A DNA stretch of 64,000 nucleotides from Streptomyces sp. YS415 (GTDB lineage: Bacteria; Actinomycetota; Actinomycetes; Streptomycetales; Streptomycetaceae): NCBI RefSeq assembly GCF_023544665.1, contig NZ_JAMJFL010000014.1, positions 124,001-188,000 of the forward strand. The letters are read 5' to 3'. The notes beneath the pieces are model-generated. The model was not told where the DNA came from and ran no database searches. It was given only the letters and a program-made list of their open reading frames with translations. This document shows positions 7,289 through 16,596 of this stretch, in pieces. Positions within the stretch are counted from its first letter, which is position 1. The number at the start of each line of letters is the position of its first letter. Made by a program: the position numbers and the translations under genes.

Positions 7289-8581
7289 ATGATGCGTACG
7301 CGTCCGCTGAAGGTGGCGCTGCTGGGCTGTGGAGTGGTCGGCTCAGAGGTGGCGCGCATCATGACGACGCACGCCGACGACCTCGCCGCGCGCATCGGCG
7401 CCCCCGTGGAACTCGCCGGAGTCGCCGTGCGTCGCCCCGACAAGGTGCGTGAGGGCATCTCCCGCGAGCTCGTCACCACCGACGCCACCGCGCTCGTCAA
7501 ACGCGGCGACATCGACGTCGTGGTGGAGGTCATCGGCGGCATCGAGCCCGCCCGCTCCCTCATCACCACCGCTTTCGAGCACGGCGCCTCCGTCGTCTCC
7601 GCCAACAAGGCCCTCCTCGCCCAGGACGGCGCCGACCTGCACGCCGCGGCCGAGTCCCACGGCAAGGACCTCTACTACGAGGCCGCCGTCGCCGGCGCCA
7701 TCCCGCTGATCCGCCCGCTGCGCGAGTCGCTGGCCGGCGACAAGGTCAACCGCGTGCTCGGCATCGTCAACGGCACGACGAACTTCATCCTCGACAAGAT
7801 GGACTCGACCGGCGCCGGCTACCAGGAGGCCCTCGACGAGGCCACCGCCCTCGGGTACGCGGAAGCCGACCCCACCGCCGACGTGGAAGGCTTCGACGCC
7901 GCCGCCAAGGCCGCCATCCTCGCCGGAATCGCCTTCCACACGCGCGTGCGCCTCGACGACGTCTACCGCGAGGGCATGACCGAGGTGACCGCGGCCGACT
8001 TCGCCTCCGCCCGGGAGATGGGCTGCACCATCAAGCTGCTCGCCATCTGCGAGCGGGCCGGGGACGGCCGGTCGGTCACCGCGCGCGTGCATCCCGCGAT
8101 GATTCCGCTCACCCATCCGCTCGCCTCGGTGCGCGGCGCGTACAACGCCGTCTTCGTCGAGTCCGACGCCTCCGGCCAGCTGATGTTCTACGGCCCCGGC
8201 GCGGGCGGCGCCCCGACCGCCTCCGCCGTGCTCGGCGACCTGGTGGCCGTCTGCCGCAACCGGCTCAGCGGCACCACCGGACCCGGCGAGTCCGCCTACG
8301 CCGACCTGACCGTCTCCGGCATGGGCGATGTCGTCACGCGGTACCACATCAGCCTGGACGTCGCCGACAAGCCGGGCGTTCTCGCCCAGGTGGCGACCGT
8401 CTTCGCCGAGCACGGTGTCTCCATCGACACGGTTCGGCAGCAGGGTAAGGACGGTGAGGCGTCGCTCGTCGTCGTGACCCACCGTGCGTCCGACGCGGAC
8501 CTCGGCGGCACCGTCGAGGCGCTGCGCAAGCTCGACACCGTGCGTGGTGTCGCCAGCATCATGCGGGTTGAAGGAGAGTAA
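7289..8581 (+). CDS. hom: homoserine dehydrogenase
   Basis: Hom reduces aspartate semialdehyde to homoserine, the entry to threonine and methionine synthesis. The 430-residue protein begins with a Rossmann motif (ALLGCGVVGSEVA), has the catalytic-domain signatures NGTTNFIL and ALGYAEADPTADVEGFDAAAK, and ends with an ACT domain (about 350-425, DKPGVLAQVATVFAEHGVSI) that usually mediates threonine feedback. The start is ATG 7289 (a second ATG follows directly) behind AAGGAAACGAGG. thrC begins six bases after the stop and thrB follows, so this is the threonine operon. It is separated from lysA by a hairpin-rich leader. Confidence 0.97.
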   Translation: MMRTRPLKVALLGCGVVGSEVARIMTTHADDLAARIGAPVELAGVAVRRPDKVREGISRELVTTDATALVKRGDIDVVVEVIGGIEPARSLITTAFEHGASVVSANKALLAQDGADLHAAAESHGKDLYYEAAVAGAIPLIRPLRESLAGDKVNRVLGIVNGTTNFILDKMDSTGAGYQEALDEATALGYAEADPTADVEGFDAAAKAAILAGIAFHTRVRLDDVYREGMTEVTAADFASAREMGCTIKLLAICERAGDGRSVTARVHPAMIPLTHPLASVRGAYNAVFVESDASGQLMFYGPGAGGAPTASAVLGDLVAVCRNRLSGTTGPGESAYADLTVSGMGDVVTRYHISLDVADKPGVLAQVATVFAEHGVSIDTVRQQGKDGEASLVVVTHRASDADLGGTVEALRKLDTVRGVASIMRVEGE

Positions 8582-8587
8582 CCAGCA

Positions 8588-9646
8588 ATGACCCACCAGT
8601 GGCGCGGAATCATCGAGGAGTACCGGGACCGGCTGCCCGTCTCCGACACGACGTCGGTCGTGACGCTCCGTGAGGGCGGCACGCCGCTCGTGCCCGCGCA
8701 GGTGCTCTCCGAGCGCACGGGCTGCGAGGTCCACCTGAAGGTGGAGGGCGCGAACCCGACGGGGTCCTTCAAGGACCGCGGCATGACCATGGCCATCACG
8801 CGGGCCAAGGAGGAGGGCGCCAAGGCGGTCATCTGCGCCTCCACCGGCAACACGTCGGCCTCCGCGGCCGCTTACGCGGTGCGCGCGGGTATGGTTTCGG
8901 CCGTTCTCGTGCCGCAGGGCAAGATCGCGCTCGGCAAGATGGGGCAGGCGCTGGTGCACGGCGCGAAGATCCTCCAGGTCGACGGGAACTTCGACGACTG
9001 CCTCACGCTGGCCCGCGCGCTCAGCGACAACTACCCCGTGGCGCTGGTCAATTCGGTCAACCCGGTACGTATCGAGGGCCAGAAGACGGCCGCCTTCGAG
9101 ATCGTCGACATGCTCGGCGACGCCCCCGACATCCACGTCCTGCCGGTCGGCAACGCGGGCAACATCACCGCGTACTGGAAGGGTTACACCGAGTACGCGG
9201 CCGACGGTGTCTCGAAGCGGACCCCCCGCATGTGGGGTTTCCAGGCGTCCGGCTCCGCGCCCATCGTGCGCGGCGAGGTCGTCAAGGACCCGTCGACGAT
9301 CGCCACCGCGATCCGCATCGGCAACCCCGCCTCCTGGCAGTTCGCGCTCGCGGCCCGGGACGAGTCCGGCGGCCTCATCGACGAGGTGACGGACCGTGAG
9401 ATCCTGCGCGCCTACCGGCTGTTGGCCGCCCAGGAGGGCGTCTTCGTGGAGCCGGCGTCCGCCGCGTCCGTCGCCGGTCTGCTCAAGGCCGCCGAGCAGG
9501 GCAAGGTCGACCCGGGCCAGCGGATCGTGTGCACCGTCACCGGCAACGGCCTGAAGGACCCCGACTGGGCCGTCGCGGGCGCCCCGCAGCCCGTCACCGT
9601 CCCCGTCGACGCGGCCACGGCGGCCGAGCGGCTGGGTCTGTCCTGA
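8588..9646 (+). CDS. thrC: threonine synthase
   Basis: ThrC converts O-phosphohomoserine to threonine with PLP. The 352-residue protein is of the short actinobacterial type. The PLP lysine is K62 in GSFKDRGM. ASTGNTSASAAAYA binds the cofactor phosphate, and VGNAGNITAYWKGY is a further family motif. The ATG at 8588 has GGAGAG upstream, overlapping the end of hom, so translation is probably coupled. It supplies the step after ThrB. Confidence 0.97.
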   Translation: MTHQWRGIIEEYRDRLPVSDTTSVVTLREGGTPLVPAQVLSERTGCEVHLKVEGANPTGSFKDRGMTMAITRAKEEGAKAVICASTGNTSASAAAYAVRAGMVSAVLVPQGKIALGKMGQALVHGAKILQVDGNFDDCLTLARALSDNYPVALVNSVNPVRIEGQKTAAFEIVDMLGDAPDIHVLPVGNAGNITAYWKGYTEYAADGVSKRTPRMWGFQASGSAPIVRGEVVKDPSTIATAIRIGNPASWQFALAARDESGGLIDEVTDREILRAYRLLAAQEGVFVEPASAASVAGLLKAAEQGKVDPGQRIVCTVTGNGLKDPDWAVAGAPQPVTVPVDAATAAERLGLS

Positions 9647-9665
9647 TCAGCGCGCCGCAGGGGGT

Positions 9666-9705
9666 GCACAGGGGGCTTACGACACGCATCGTGCGCCTCC
9701 TGTGC
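9666..9705 (+). terminator. 11-bp hairpin after thrC
   Basis: GCACAGGGGGC (9666-9676) pairs with GCCTCCTGTGC (9695-9705), with one G-U wobble. It lies 20 bases past the thrC stop and has no T-run. It may reduce read-through into thrB, which begins about 165 bases later. Confidence 0.45.
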
Positions 9706-9871
9706 GCCCTATGTCGCCACTGAACCTTCCTTCGATAGGCTGTACCGAACCCGCCCGCCGCATATGCCCGAGCATCCGGCGGGGCGCCGCGCCGTCTCCA
9801 CGGCCCGAGGGTCATCCCGTACGTATCGAATGTCTTCGACAATCACGCAGCTCAAGGAGAGTCATCGAGCG

Positions 9872-10801
9872 ATGGCCGGTCCCGCCTTCCGCGCCGCCGC
9901 CGTCCGGGTGCGCGTCCCCGCCACCAGCGCCAACCTCGGTCCGGGCTTCGACGCCCTCGGCCTGTCGCTGGGGCTGTACGACGACGTGGTCGTCCGGGTG
10001 GCCGACTCCGGGCTGCACATCGACATCGCGGGTGAGGGCGGCGAAACGCTCCCGCGCGACGAGAAGCACCTGCTCGTACGGTCCCTGCGCACCGCCTTCG
10101 ACCTGCTCGGCGGACAGCCCCGCGGCCTGGAGATCGTGTGCGCCAACCGCATCCCGCACGGCCGCGGCCTCGGCTCCTCCTCCGCCGCCATCTGCGCCGG
10201 CATCGTCGCCGCGCGTGCCGTGACCATAGGCGGTGAGTCCCGGCTCGACGACGCGGCCCTGCTGGAGCTCGCCACCGAGATCGAGGGCCACCCCGACAAT
10301 GTCGCGGCCTGTCTGCTCGGCGGATTCACGCTCTCCTGGATGGAGTCCGGCGCCGCCCGGGCGATCAGGATGGATCCCGCCGCTTCCATCGTTCCGGTGG
10401 TTTTCGTGCCCGGGAAGCCGGTCCTCACCGAGACCGCGCGCGGCCTGCTCCCGCGCACCGTGCCGCATGTCGACGCCGCCACCAACGCGGGCCGTGCCGC
10501 CCTGCTCGTCGAGGCCCTCACCCGGCGCCCCGAACTGCTGCTGCCCGCCACCGAGGACCGGCTGCACCAGGAGTACCGCGCCCCGGCCATGCCGGAGAGC
10601 GCCGCACTGGTGGAGCGGCTGCGGGCCGACGGAGTCCCGGCGGTCATCTCGGGAGCGGGGCCCACCGTGCTCGCGCTGGCCGACGGCGACAGCGCCGACA
10701 AGGTGGCTCATCTGGCAGGCGAGGGGTGGGCCGCCAACCGGCTCGACCTCGACGCCCGGGGAGCCAGCGTGCTGCCGCTCGCACCCTCCGGTGACTTTTA
10801 A
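9872..10801 (+). CDS. thrB: homoserine kinase
   Basis: ThrB phosphorylates homoserine, providing the substrate of ThrC. It is a GHMP kinase of 309 residues: VRVPATSANLGPGFDALGL near the N-terminus and the ATP-binding loop PHGRGLGSSSAA near residue 95. The C-terminal SGAGPTVLAL motif is also present. The frame is open to 9764, but ATG 9872 gives the family N-terminus and has AAGGAGAG upstream, at a slightly long spacing of about 12 bases. It is set apart from thrC by 225 bases and may have its own promoter. Confidence 0.95.
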   Translation: MAGPAFRAAAVRVRVPATSANLGPGFDALGLSLGLYDDVVVRVADSGLHIDIAGEGGETLPRDEKHLLVRSLRTAFDLLGGQPRGLEIVCANRIPHGRGLGSSSAAICAGIVAARAVTIGGESRLDDAALLELATEIEGHPDNVAACLLGGFTLSWMESGAARAIRMDPAASIVPVVFVPGKPVLTETARGLLPRTVPHVDAATNAGRAALLVEALTRRPELLLPATEDRLHQEYRAPAMPESAALVERLRADGVPAVISGAGPTVLALADGDSADKVAHLAGEGWAANRLDLDARGASVLPLAPSGDF

Positions 10802-11191
10802 AAGCGTACGGTTGCCGGATTTCGAGAGGGGGAATGTTTGTTGGATCCGGTAGTGTTAACCTCAAGTCTGCACCCGACCCCACCATGGCGAGGTGCTTTG
10901 TGTCCCCGTCAGGGACAGACATTCTTCCGGGAGCCTCCCAAGCCGCACTGTGTTCCGTACGACGTACGCGGGCGCTGAGCGACTCGCCGGGCACGCTCCG
11001 GAACCGGTGCGACCAAGCCACGTGACACGGACACTCAGTGCCACGGCTATGGGAAGCGCCATCACCGATATTTCTTCCGCCGCTTTGGGCGGACCACCGC
11101 CCCGGCCGGTCCACGAAAAGGACCAAAGCCGGACAGCACAACCGGTCGCCGAGCCAGACAGGCCGACGTCCGCTCCAGGGAAGGACCCTTC
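10802..11191 (+). promoter_or_regulatory. 390-bp leader of rho
   Basis: This gap holds a candidate -10 (TAGTGT, 10851-10856) about 335 bases upstream of rho, leaving a long untranslated leader. A small hairpin TGTCCC/GGGACA lies at 10901-10917. A frame from 10893 ends in GTGA overlapping the rho start, but its third-position GC is only about 66 percent by hand count, far below real genes here, so I do not call it. A long leader is expected where Rho limits its own transcription, as known for rho in other bacteria. That role here is inferred. Confidence 0.5.
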
Positions 11192-13219
11192 GTGAGCGAC
11201 ACCACCGATCTGATGGGCGCACGTGTCGAGGAGACCGCTGCCGCGCCCGCCACGGACGCCTCCGCGCCTGCCACCGGTGCCGGCTCCCGGCGGCGCCGCG
11301 GTACCGGCCTCGAGGGCATGGTGCTGGCCGAGCTGCAGCAGGTCGCATCCGGCCTCGGCATCAGGGGCACCGCGCGCATGCGCAAGAGCCAGCTGATCGA
11401 GGTCATCAAGGAAGCGCAGGCGGGAGGCGGCGCCGCGGCCCCCAAGGCCGACGCCACCGAGACCAAGCCCAAGCGCCGGGCCACCTCCAAGGCCCGTACC
11501 GGCGACGACGCGTCCGCCAAGAAGGCGGCGAAGGCCGAGGCGCCCGCCGAGAAGGCCGTGGCGCAGCAGCAGATCGAGATTCCCGGCCAGCCGGCCTCCG
11601 ACGACGCCCCCGCCGAGCGCCGTCGTCGCCGTGCCACCGCCGAGGCCGGCGCCCCCGCGGCCACCGCGCCCGAGACGGTCGCCGTCGAGGCCAAGAGCGA
11701 GCCGAAGGCCGAGACCCCGGCGCAGCCGCAGGGCGACGCCGGTGACGGCGCCGAGGGCCGCCGCCGGGACCGCCGTGAGCGCGGCCGTGACCGCGACCGC
11801 GGTGACCGCGGCGGCGAGCGCGGTGGTGACCGTGGCGGCGAGCGCGGTGGTGACCGTGGTGACCGTCGCAAGGGTGACGACCAGCAGGGCGGCCAGCGCG
11901 GCCAGCAGCAGGGTCAGCAGCAGGGCGGCGGTCGTCAGGACCGTGACCGTGACCGCCAGCAGCAGGACGACGACGACTTCGAGGGCGGCCGGCGTGGCCG
12001 TCGCGGGCGCTACCGCGACCGCCGTGGCCGTCGTGGCCGCGACGAGATCGTCGGCCAGGAGCCGCAGATCAACGAGGACGACGTCCTGATCCCGGTCGCG
12101 GGCATCCTCGACATCCTCGACAACTACGCCTTCATCCGCACGTCGGGCTACCTCCCGGGCCCCAACGACGTGTACGTCTCCCTCGCCCAGGTCCGCAAGA
12201 ACGGCCTGCGCAAGGGCGACCACGTCACCGGTGCCGTGCGCCAGCCGAAGGAAGGCGAGCGCCGCGAGAAGTTCAACGCGCTGGTCCGCCTCGACTCCGT
12301 GAACGGCATGGCGCCCGAACACGGCCGCGGCCGCCCGGAGTTCAACAAGCTCACCCCGCTGTACCCGCAGGACCGGCTCCGGCTGGAGACCGACCCGGGC
12401 GTGCTGACGACCCGCATCATCGACCTCGTCGCGCCGATCGGCAAGGGCCAGCGCGGTCTGATCGTGGCCCCGCCGAAGACCGGCAAGACCATGATCATGC
12501 AGGCGATCGCCAACGCGATCACGCACAACAACCCCGAGTGCCACCTGATGGTCGTCCTGGTCGACGAGCGTCCGGAAGAGGTCACCGACATGCAGCGGTC
12601 GGTCAAGGGCGAGGTCATCTCCTCGACCTTCGACCGCCCGGCCGAGGACCACACCACGGTCGCCGAGCTCGCCATCGAGCGCGCCAAGCGTCTGGTGGAG
12701 CTGGGCCACGACGTCGTCGTCCTGCTCGACTCGATCACGCGTCTGGGCCGTGCGTACAACCTCGCCGCGCCCGCCTCCGGCCGCATCCTGTCCGGTGGTG
12801 TCGACTCGACCGCCCTGTACCCGCCGAAGCGCTTCTTCGGTGCGGCCCGCAACATCGAGGACGGCGGCTCGCTGACCATCCTCGCCACCGCCCTGGTGGA
12901 CACCGGGTCCCGCATGGACGAGGTCATCTTCGAGGAGTTCAAGGGCACCGGCAACGCCGAGCTCAAGCTCGACCGCAAGCTCGCCGACAAGCGCATCTTC
13001 CCGGCGGTGGACGTGGACGCGTCCGGTACCCGTAAGGAAGAGATCCTGCTCGCTCCCGACGAGCTCGGGATCGTCTGGAAGCTGCGCCGGGTGCTGCACG
13101 CGCTCGATCAGCAGCAGGCGGTGGAGCTGCTGCTCGACAAGATGAAGCAGACGAAGTCGAACGCCGAGTTCCTGATGCAGATCCAGAAGACGACGCCGAC
13201 GCCCGGCAACGGTGACTAG
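11192..13219 (+). CDS. rho: transcription termination factor Rho
   Basis: Rho is the hexameric RNA helicase that ends untranslated transcripts. The 675-residue protein is much longer than E. coli Rho (419). After the N-terminal Rho domain (about 40-75, LAELQQVASGLGI) there is an insertion of roughly 220 residues, first Ala/Lys-rich, then Arg/Gly/Asp and Gln-rich (about 195-290). The RNA-binding domain follows, then the ATPase core with Walker A PPKTGKT near 430. Such basic, disordered inserts are typical of actinobacterial Rho and extend RNA binding. The GTG at 11192 is preceded by AGGGAAGGA. A strong terminator follows. Confidence 0.97.
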   Translation: MSDTTDLMGARVEETAAAPATDASAPATGAGSRRRRGTGLEGMVLAELQQVASGLGIRGTARMRKSQLIEVIKEAQAGGGAAAPKADATETKPKRRATSKARTGDDASAKKAAKAEAPAEKAVAQQQIEIPGQPASDDAPAERRRRRATAEAGAPAATAPETVAVEAKSEPKAETPAQPQGDAGDGAEGRRRDRRERGRDRDRGDRGGERGGDRGGERGGDRGDRRKGDDQQGGQRGQQQGQQQGGGRQDRDRDRQQQDDDDFEGGRRGRRGRYRDRRGRRGRDEIVGQEPQINEDDVLIPVAGILDILDNYAFIRTSGYLPGPNDVYVSLAQVRKNGLRKGDHVTGAVRQPKEGERREKFNALVRLDSVNGMAPEHGRGRPEFNKLTPLYPQDRLRLETDPGVLTTRIIDLVAPIGKGQRGLIVAPPKTGKTMIMQAIANAITHNNPECHLMVVLVDERPEEVTDMQRSVKGEVISSTFDRPAEDHTTVAELAIERAKRLVELGHDVVVLLDSITRLGRAYNLAAPASGRILSGGVDSTALYPPKRFFGAARNIEDGGSLTILATALVDTGSRMDEVIFEEFKGTGNAELKLDRKLADKRIFPAVDVDASGTRKEEILLAPDELGIVWKLRRVLHALDQQQAVELLLDKMKQTKSNAEFLMQIQKTTPTPGNGD

Positions 13220-13237
13220 TCGCCGCTGAGTCGCACG

Positions 13238-13274
13238 GAAGAGGGCCGCCCTTGCTGCAAGGGCGGCCCTCTTC
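13238..13274 (+). terminator. 17-bp hairpin terminator after rho
   Basis: Bases 13238-13254 and 13258-13274 are perfectly complementary with a CTG loop, 18 bases past the rho stop. The tail is weak in T. It isolates rho from the protease gene. Confidence 0.85.
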
Positions 13275-13336
13275 GCTGTCCTCCGGCCGGGGTACGATCG
13301 CGCTCTTCGAACTTGTGATCCCTAGGGGGGACATTC

Positions 13337-15112
13337 GTGGGTACATCCATGTCCGGGGGCGGGCGGCACAGACGCAGGCTGCGGATCGGCCTGCCCGTCG
13401 CGGCTGCCGGTGTCGCCGCGGCCGTCGCCGGCGCGCTGCTGACCTCGTCCGCCGGCGCCGCCTCCGCGCAGCCGAACCCGCCGGCCGTGCCGAGCACCGG
13501 CTCCGCCTCGCCCGCCGAGCTGGAGCAGCGCGTCCTGGGGGCCGCGGCGCACGAGGACACCGCCGGTGTGTCGTCGCCCAAGTCGTCGTACAGCAGCTCC
13601 CCGACGGTGGACGCGAAGATCATCGGTGGCACCACGACCACCATCACCAGCGCGCCGTGGATGGCCCAGCTCTGGTACCAGGACGAGGCGAACGGCGTCT
13701 ACTTCTTCTGCGGCGGCACGGTCGTCTCGCCGACGAAGATCCTCACCGCCGCGCACTGCGTCCAGGGCTACAACTGGAAGGCGTACGGAGCCGTCGTCAC
13801 CGGCGCCACGCAGCTGCCCGACGCCGACCTGAACGGCGGCACCGCCACCGCCGTCCACCGCCAGTGGAACCACCCCTCCTACAGCTCGCGCACGATCGAC
13901 AACGACATCGCGGTGCTCACCCTGGCCCAGCCGGTCAAGGCCACCCCGATACGGATGGCGACGTCCACCGAGACCGCCGCCTACACGGCGGGCACCACCG
14001 CCAAGGTCTACGGCTGGGGCCGCACCAGCTCCACCGACCAGAACATCTCCCAGACGCTGAAGACGGCCAGCCTGCCGATCCAGTCCGACGCCACCTGCGG
14101 CGCCTACTACGGCGCGGACTTCGTCAAGGGCCACATGGTCTGCGCGGGCAAGCCCGCCAGCGGCAGCGACAGCGGCACCACCACCGCCTGCAACGGCGAC
14201 TCCGGCGGCCCGCTGATCGTCAACAACCGCATCGTGGGCGTGGTCTCCTGGGGCGTGCAGGACTGCGTCGCCAAGGGTGCCTACAGCGTCTTCGCCAAGG
14301 TCAGGACGTACGTCGGCGCGACCTACCCGCGGGTGGACGACACCAACCTGAGCGGGGACCACCGGGCCGACCTGTGGGTGCGCAACGCCTCCACCAAGAC
14401 CAGCTACGAGAAGGACTCGCTGGGCACCTCCTTCGGCGGCCGTGAGTCCTGGGGCAACTGGGGCGCCTACAACGTCGTCCTGCAGAACGACCTGAACCGG
14501 GACGGCTACCAGGACCTCCTGGTCCGCCGCAGCTCCGACGGTGACGTCTTCTGGAAGCACTGGGTGCCCGTGAGCGGTTCCTGGGCCACCACGAAGGTCG
14601 CCGACAACTGGAAGACCCGCACCCGCATCGTCATCCCCGGCGATGTCACCGGTGACTACCTGCCCGACATGCTGTCCGTGGACTCCGCCGGGAAGCTGTG
14701 GCTCTACCCCGGCAAGGGCAACGGCACCTTCGCGAGCCGCGTCCAGGTCGGCAGCGGCACCGGCTGGAGCCAGTACGACGTCCTGGTCGGCCACGGTGAC
14801 TTCTCGGGCGACGGCCGGGCCGACCTGATCGTGCGGACCCGCAGCAACGGCGCCGTGTACGTGTACAAGGGCACCGGATCGGCCTCGGCGCCGTTCTCGT
14901 CCCGGGTGAAGGTGCGCACCTGGAGCACCTCGACGTACAACAAGGTCGCCACCGTCGGTGACGTCACCGGCGACGGCCGCGCCGATCTGCTGGCCCGCAC
15001 CCCCGGCGGCACGCTCTACCTCTACAAGGGCACCGGCAAGGCCACCAGCGAGATCTTCGCCACAAGGATCTCCGTGGGCACCGATTTCAAGCAGTACGAC
15101 ATCTTCGCCTGA
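13337..15112 (+). CDS. secreted trypsin-like serine protease with FG-GAP/VCBS-type repeats
   Basis: The 591-residue exported protease has an Arg-rich n-region and hydrophobic core (about 18-42) as a signal peptide, followed by a pro-segment to the activation site IIGG (95-98). The S1 triad is H140 (TAAHC), D190 (DNDIAV) and S289 (GDSGGP). From about residue 330 there are repeated blocks such as DLNRDGYQDLLVR, GDFSGDGRADLIVR and GDVTGDGRADLLAR. These are calcium-binding FG-GAP/VCBS-like units that form a propeller-like domain, probably for substrate or cell-surface contact. The GTG start at 13337 has AGGGGGGA six bases away. It is monocistronic, bounded by hairpins on both sides. Confidence 0.93.
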   Translation: MGTSMSGGGRHRRRLRIGLPVAAAGVAAAVAGALLTSSAGAASAQPNPPAVPSTGSASPAELEQRVLGAAAHEDTAGVSSPKSSYSSSPTVDAKIIGGTTTTITSAPWMAQLWYQDEANGVYFFCGGTVVSPTKILTAAHCVQGYNWKAYGAVVTGATQLPDADLNGGTATAVHRQWNHPSYSSRTIDNDIAVLTLAQPVKATPIRMATSTETAAYTAGTTAKVYGWGRTSSTDQNISQTLKTASLPIQSDATCGAYYGADFVKGHMVCAGKPASGSDSGTTTACNGDSGGPLIVNNRIVGVVSWGVQDCVAKGAYSVFAKVRTYVGATYPRVDDTNLSGDHRADLWVRNASTKTSYEKDSLGTSFGGRESWGNWGAYNVVLQNDLNRDGYQDLLVRRSSDGDVFWKHWVPVSGSWATTKVADNWKTRTRIVIPGDVTGDYLPDMLSVDSAGKLWLYPGKGNGTFASRVQVGSGTGWSQYDVLVGHGDFSGDGRADLIVRTRSNGAVYVYKGTGSASAPFSSRVKVRTWSTSTYNKVATVGDVTGDGRADLLARTPGGTLYLYKGTGKATSEIFATRISVGTDFKQYDIFA

Positions 15113-15150
15113 CATCGCAGGTGACAGGCGTCCGCCCGCACCGCTCCGGT

Positions 15151-15191
15151 ACGCGCTGTGGCCACCATTTCACTGGGTGGCCACAGCGCGT
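15151..15191 (+). terminator. 16-bp hairpin terminator after the protease gene
   Basis: Bases 15151-15166 and 15176-15191 are perfectly complementary around a 9-base loop, 39 bases past the stop. There is no T-run beyond TTG. Confidence 0.8.
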
Positions 15192-15318
15192 TGTGCAACC
15201 CTTTCCCGAGTTTCGCCGTCTGACCTGGCGGAGCGAGGATGGAGCGGTACGGGTCTTCCCAGACCACGCCTGACCCTGAAAGCAGGGGGTTACCGACCGG
15301 ACGAGAACCGAGGAGCAC

Positions 15319-16458
15319 ATGTCCGCCGAGAGCACGCCGGAGCCCGGCATACCGGGTGAGACCGCCGCAGCCGGTCCGAGCCCCCGCGCCAAGGGCCACC
15401 GCCGCAAGCCCCGCGAGAAGCGTCCCAAGGGCCTGATGATCATGGCCTGGACCGCCGCGGGCATCGTCGTGCTGGGCGGCACCGGAGCCGGCTTCCTGTA
15501 CTTCAAGCTCAACGGCAACATCAACAGCGTCGACATCGACCAGGTCCTCGGCACCGACCGCCCGGAGAAGGTCGACAACGGCTCCGAGAACATCCTGGTC
15601 CTCGGTTCCGACACCCGCTCCGGCAGCAACCAGGACCTGGGCGGCGGCGCCGACGACGGCAGTGCCCGCTCGGACACCGCGATGATCGTGCACGTCTACA
15701 AGGGCCACAAGAAGGCCAGCGTGATCTCCATCCCGCGGGACACCCTCATCGACCGCCCCGCGTGCACCGACGCCGACGGCGGCACCCACGACGCCGCGAA
15801 CGGCGTGATGTTCAACTCGGCGTACTCCACCGGCGGCGCGGCCTGCGCGGTGAAGACCGTCGAGTCGATCACCGATCTGCGCATGGACCACTACCTGGAG
15901 GTCGACTTCAGCGGCTTCCAGAAGCTGGTCGACGACCTCGGCGGCGTGGACATCACCACGACCGAGGACATCCGCGACCCCGACAGCCACCTGGAGCTGA
16001 AGGCCGGCACCCACACGCTCACCGGCGAGCAGGCGCTCGGCCTGGTCCGCACCCGGCACGGCGTCGGCGACGGCTCGGACCTGGGCCGGATCCAGCTCCA
16101 GCAGGCCTTCATCAAGGCGCTGATCAACCAGGTCAAGGAGGTCGGCGTCTTCACCAACCCGAAGAAGCTGTACGACCTGGCCGACACCGCGACCAGCACC
16201 GTGACCACCGACTCGGACCTGGACTCGGTCAACAAGCTCATGTCCTTCGCAGGCGGCCTCAAGGGCATCAGCTCCTCGAACATGACGATGGTCACGATGC
16301 CCGTCCAGTACGACGCCGCCGACCGCAACCGCGTCCTGGTGGACGAGAAGAAGGCGAAGCTCGTCTGGAAGGCCCTGAAGAAGGACCAGGCGATCCCGAA
16401 GGCGGCCACGGAAGGCACGGCCACGGGCCAGGCGAAGGACGTCGTGAGCGCCGGCTGA
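15319..16458 (+). CDS. LCP (LytR-CpsA-Psr) family cell-wall glycopolymer ligase
   Basis: LCP proteins attach teichoic acid-like polymers to peptidoglycan from lipid-linked precursors outside the membrane. The 379-residue protein has a basic cytoplasmic N-terminus, one membrane helix (about 39-62) and an LCP domain with ILVLGSDTR, the RSDTAMIVHV strand, SIPRDT and, later, LVRTRHG and the DLGRIQLQQ Arg motif. These Asp and Arg residues bind the pyrophosphate lipid. The ATG at 15319 has GAGGAGCAC upstream. Its end lies just before the SigR promoter of rpmE. The polymer substrate cannot be told from sequence. Confidence 0.93.
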   Translation: MSAESTPEPGIPGETAAAGPSPRAKGHRRKPREKRPKGLMIMAWTAAGIVVLGGTGAGFLYFKLNGNINSVDIDQVLGTDRPEKVDNGSENILVLGSDTRSGSNQDLGGGADDGSARSDTAMIVHVYKGHKKASVISIPRDTLIDRPACTDADGGTHDAANGVMFNSAYSTGGAACAVKTVESITDLRMDHYLEVDFSGFQKLVDDLGGVDITTTEDIRDPDSHLELKAGTHTLTGEQALGLVRTRHGVGDGSDLGRIQLQQAFIKALINQVKEVGVFTNPKKLYDLADTATSTVTTDSDLDSVNKLMSFAGGLKGISSSNMTMVTMPVQYDAADRNRVLVDEKKAKLVWKALKKDQAIPKAATEGTATGQAKDVVSAG

Positions 16459-16466
16459 CGGGGGCG

Positions 16467-16493
16467 GGGAATACCTCACGAGCACCCCGCGTT
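16467..16493 (+). promoter_or_regulatory. SigR-type promoter (GGGAAT-N18-GTT) of rpmE
   Basis: GGGAAT at 16467-16472 and GTT at 16491-16493 are separated by exactly 18 bases, a perfect match to the SigR (thiol-oxidative stress) consensus. rpmE is a known SigR target in S. coelicolor. The promoter starts nine bases past the LCP gene and about 100 bases before the rpmE start. Confidence 0.85.
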
Positions 16494-16596
16494 TTGGGGG
16501 ATGGCTCCAGTCCTGGCAGACTGGTACGTCGGCTCCGGTTCACGCCTCCGCATCCCGCGGCTGCGACCCGGCGCCCTCCCGAAACTAGGAGACACC

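Noticed and set aside
10893..11195. 100-codon gene upstream of rho
   Set aside because: Its stop overlaps the rho start neatly, but third-position GC is about 66 percent and no family is recognised. Kept only as a leader observation.
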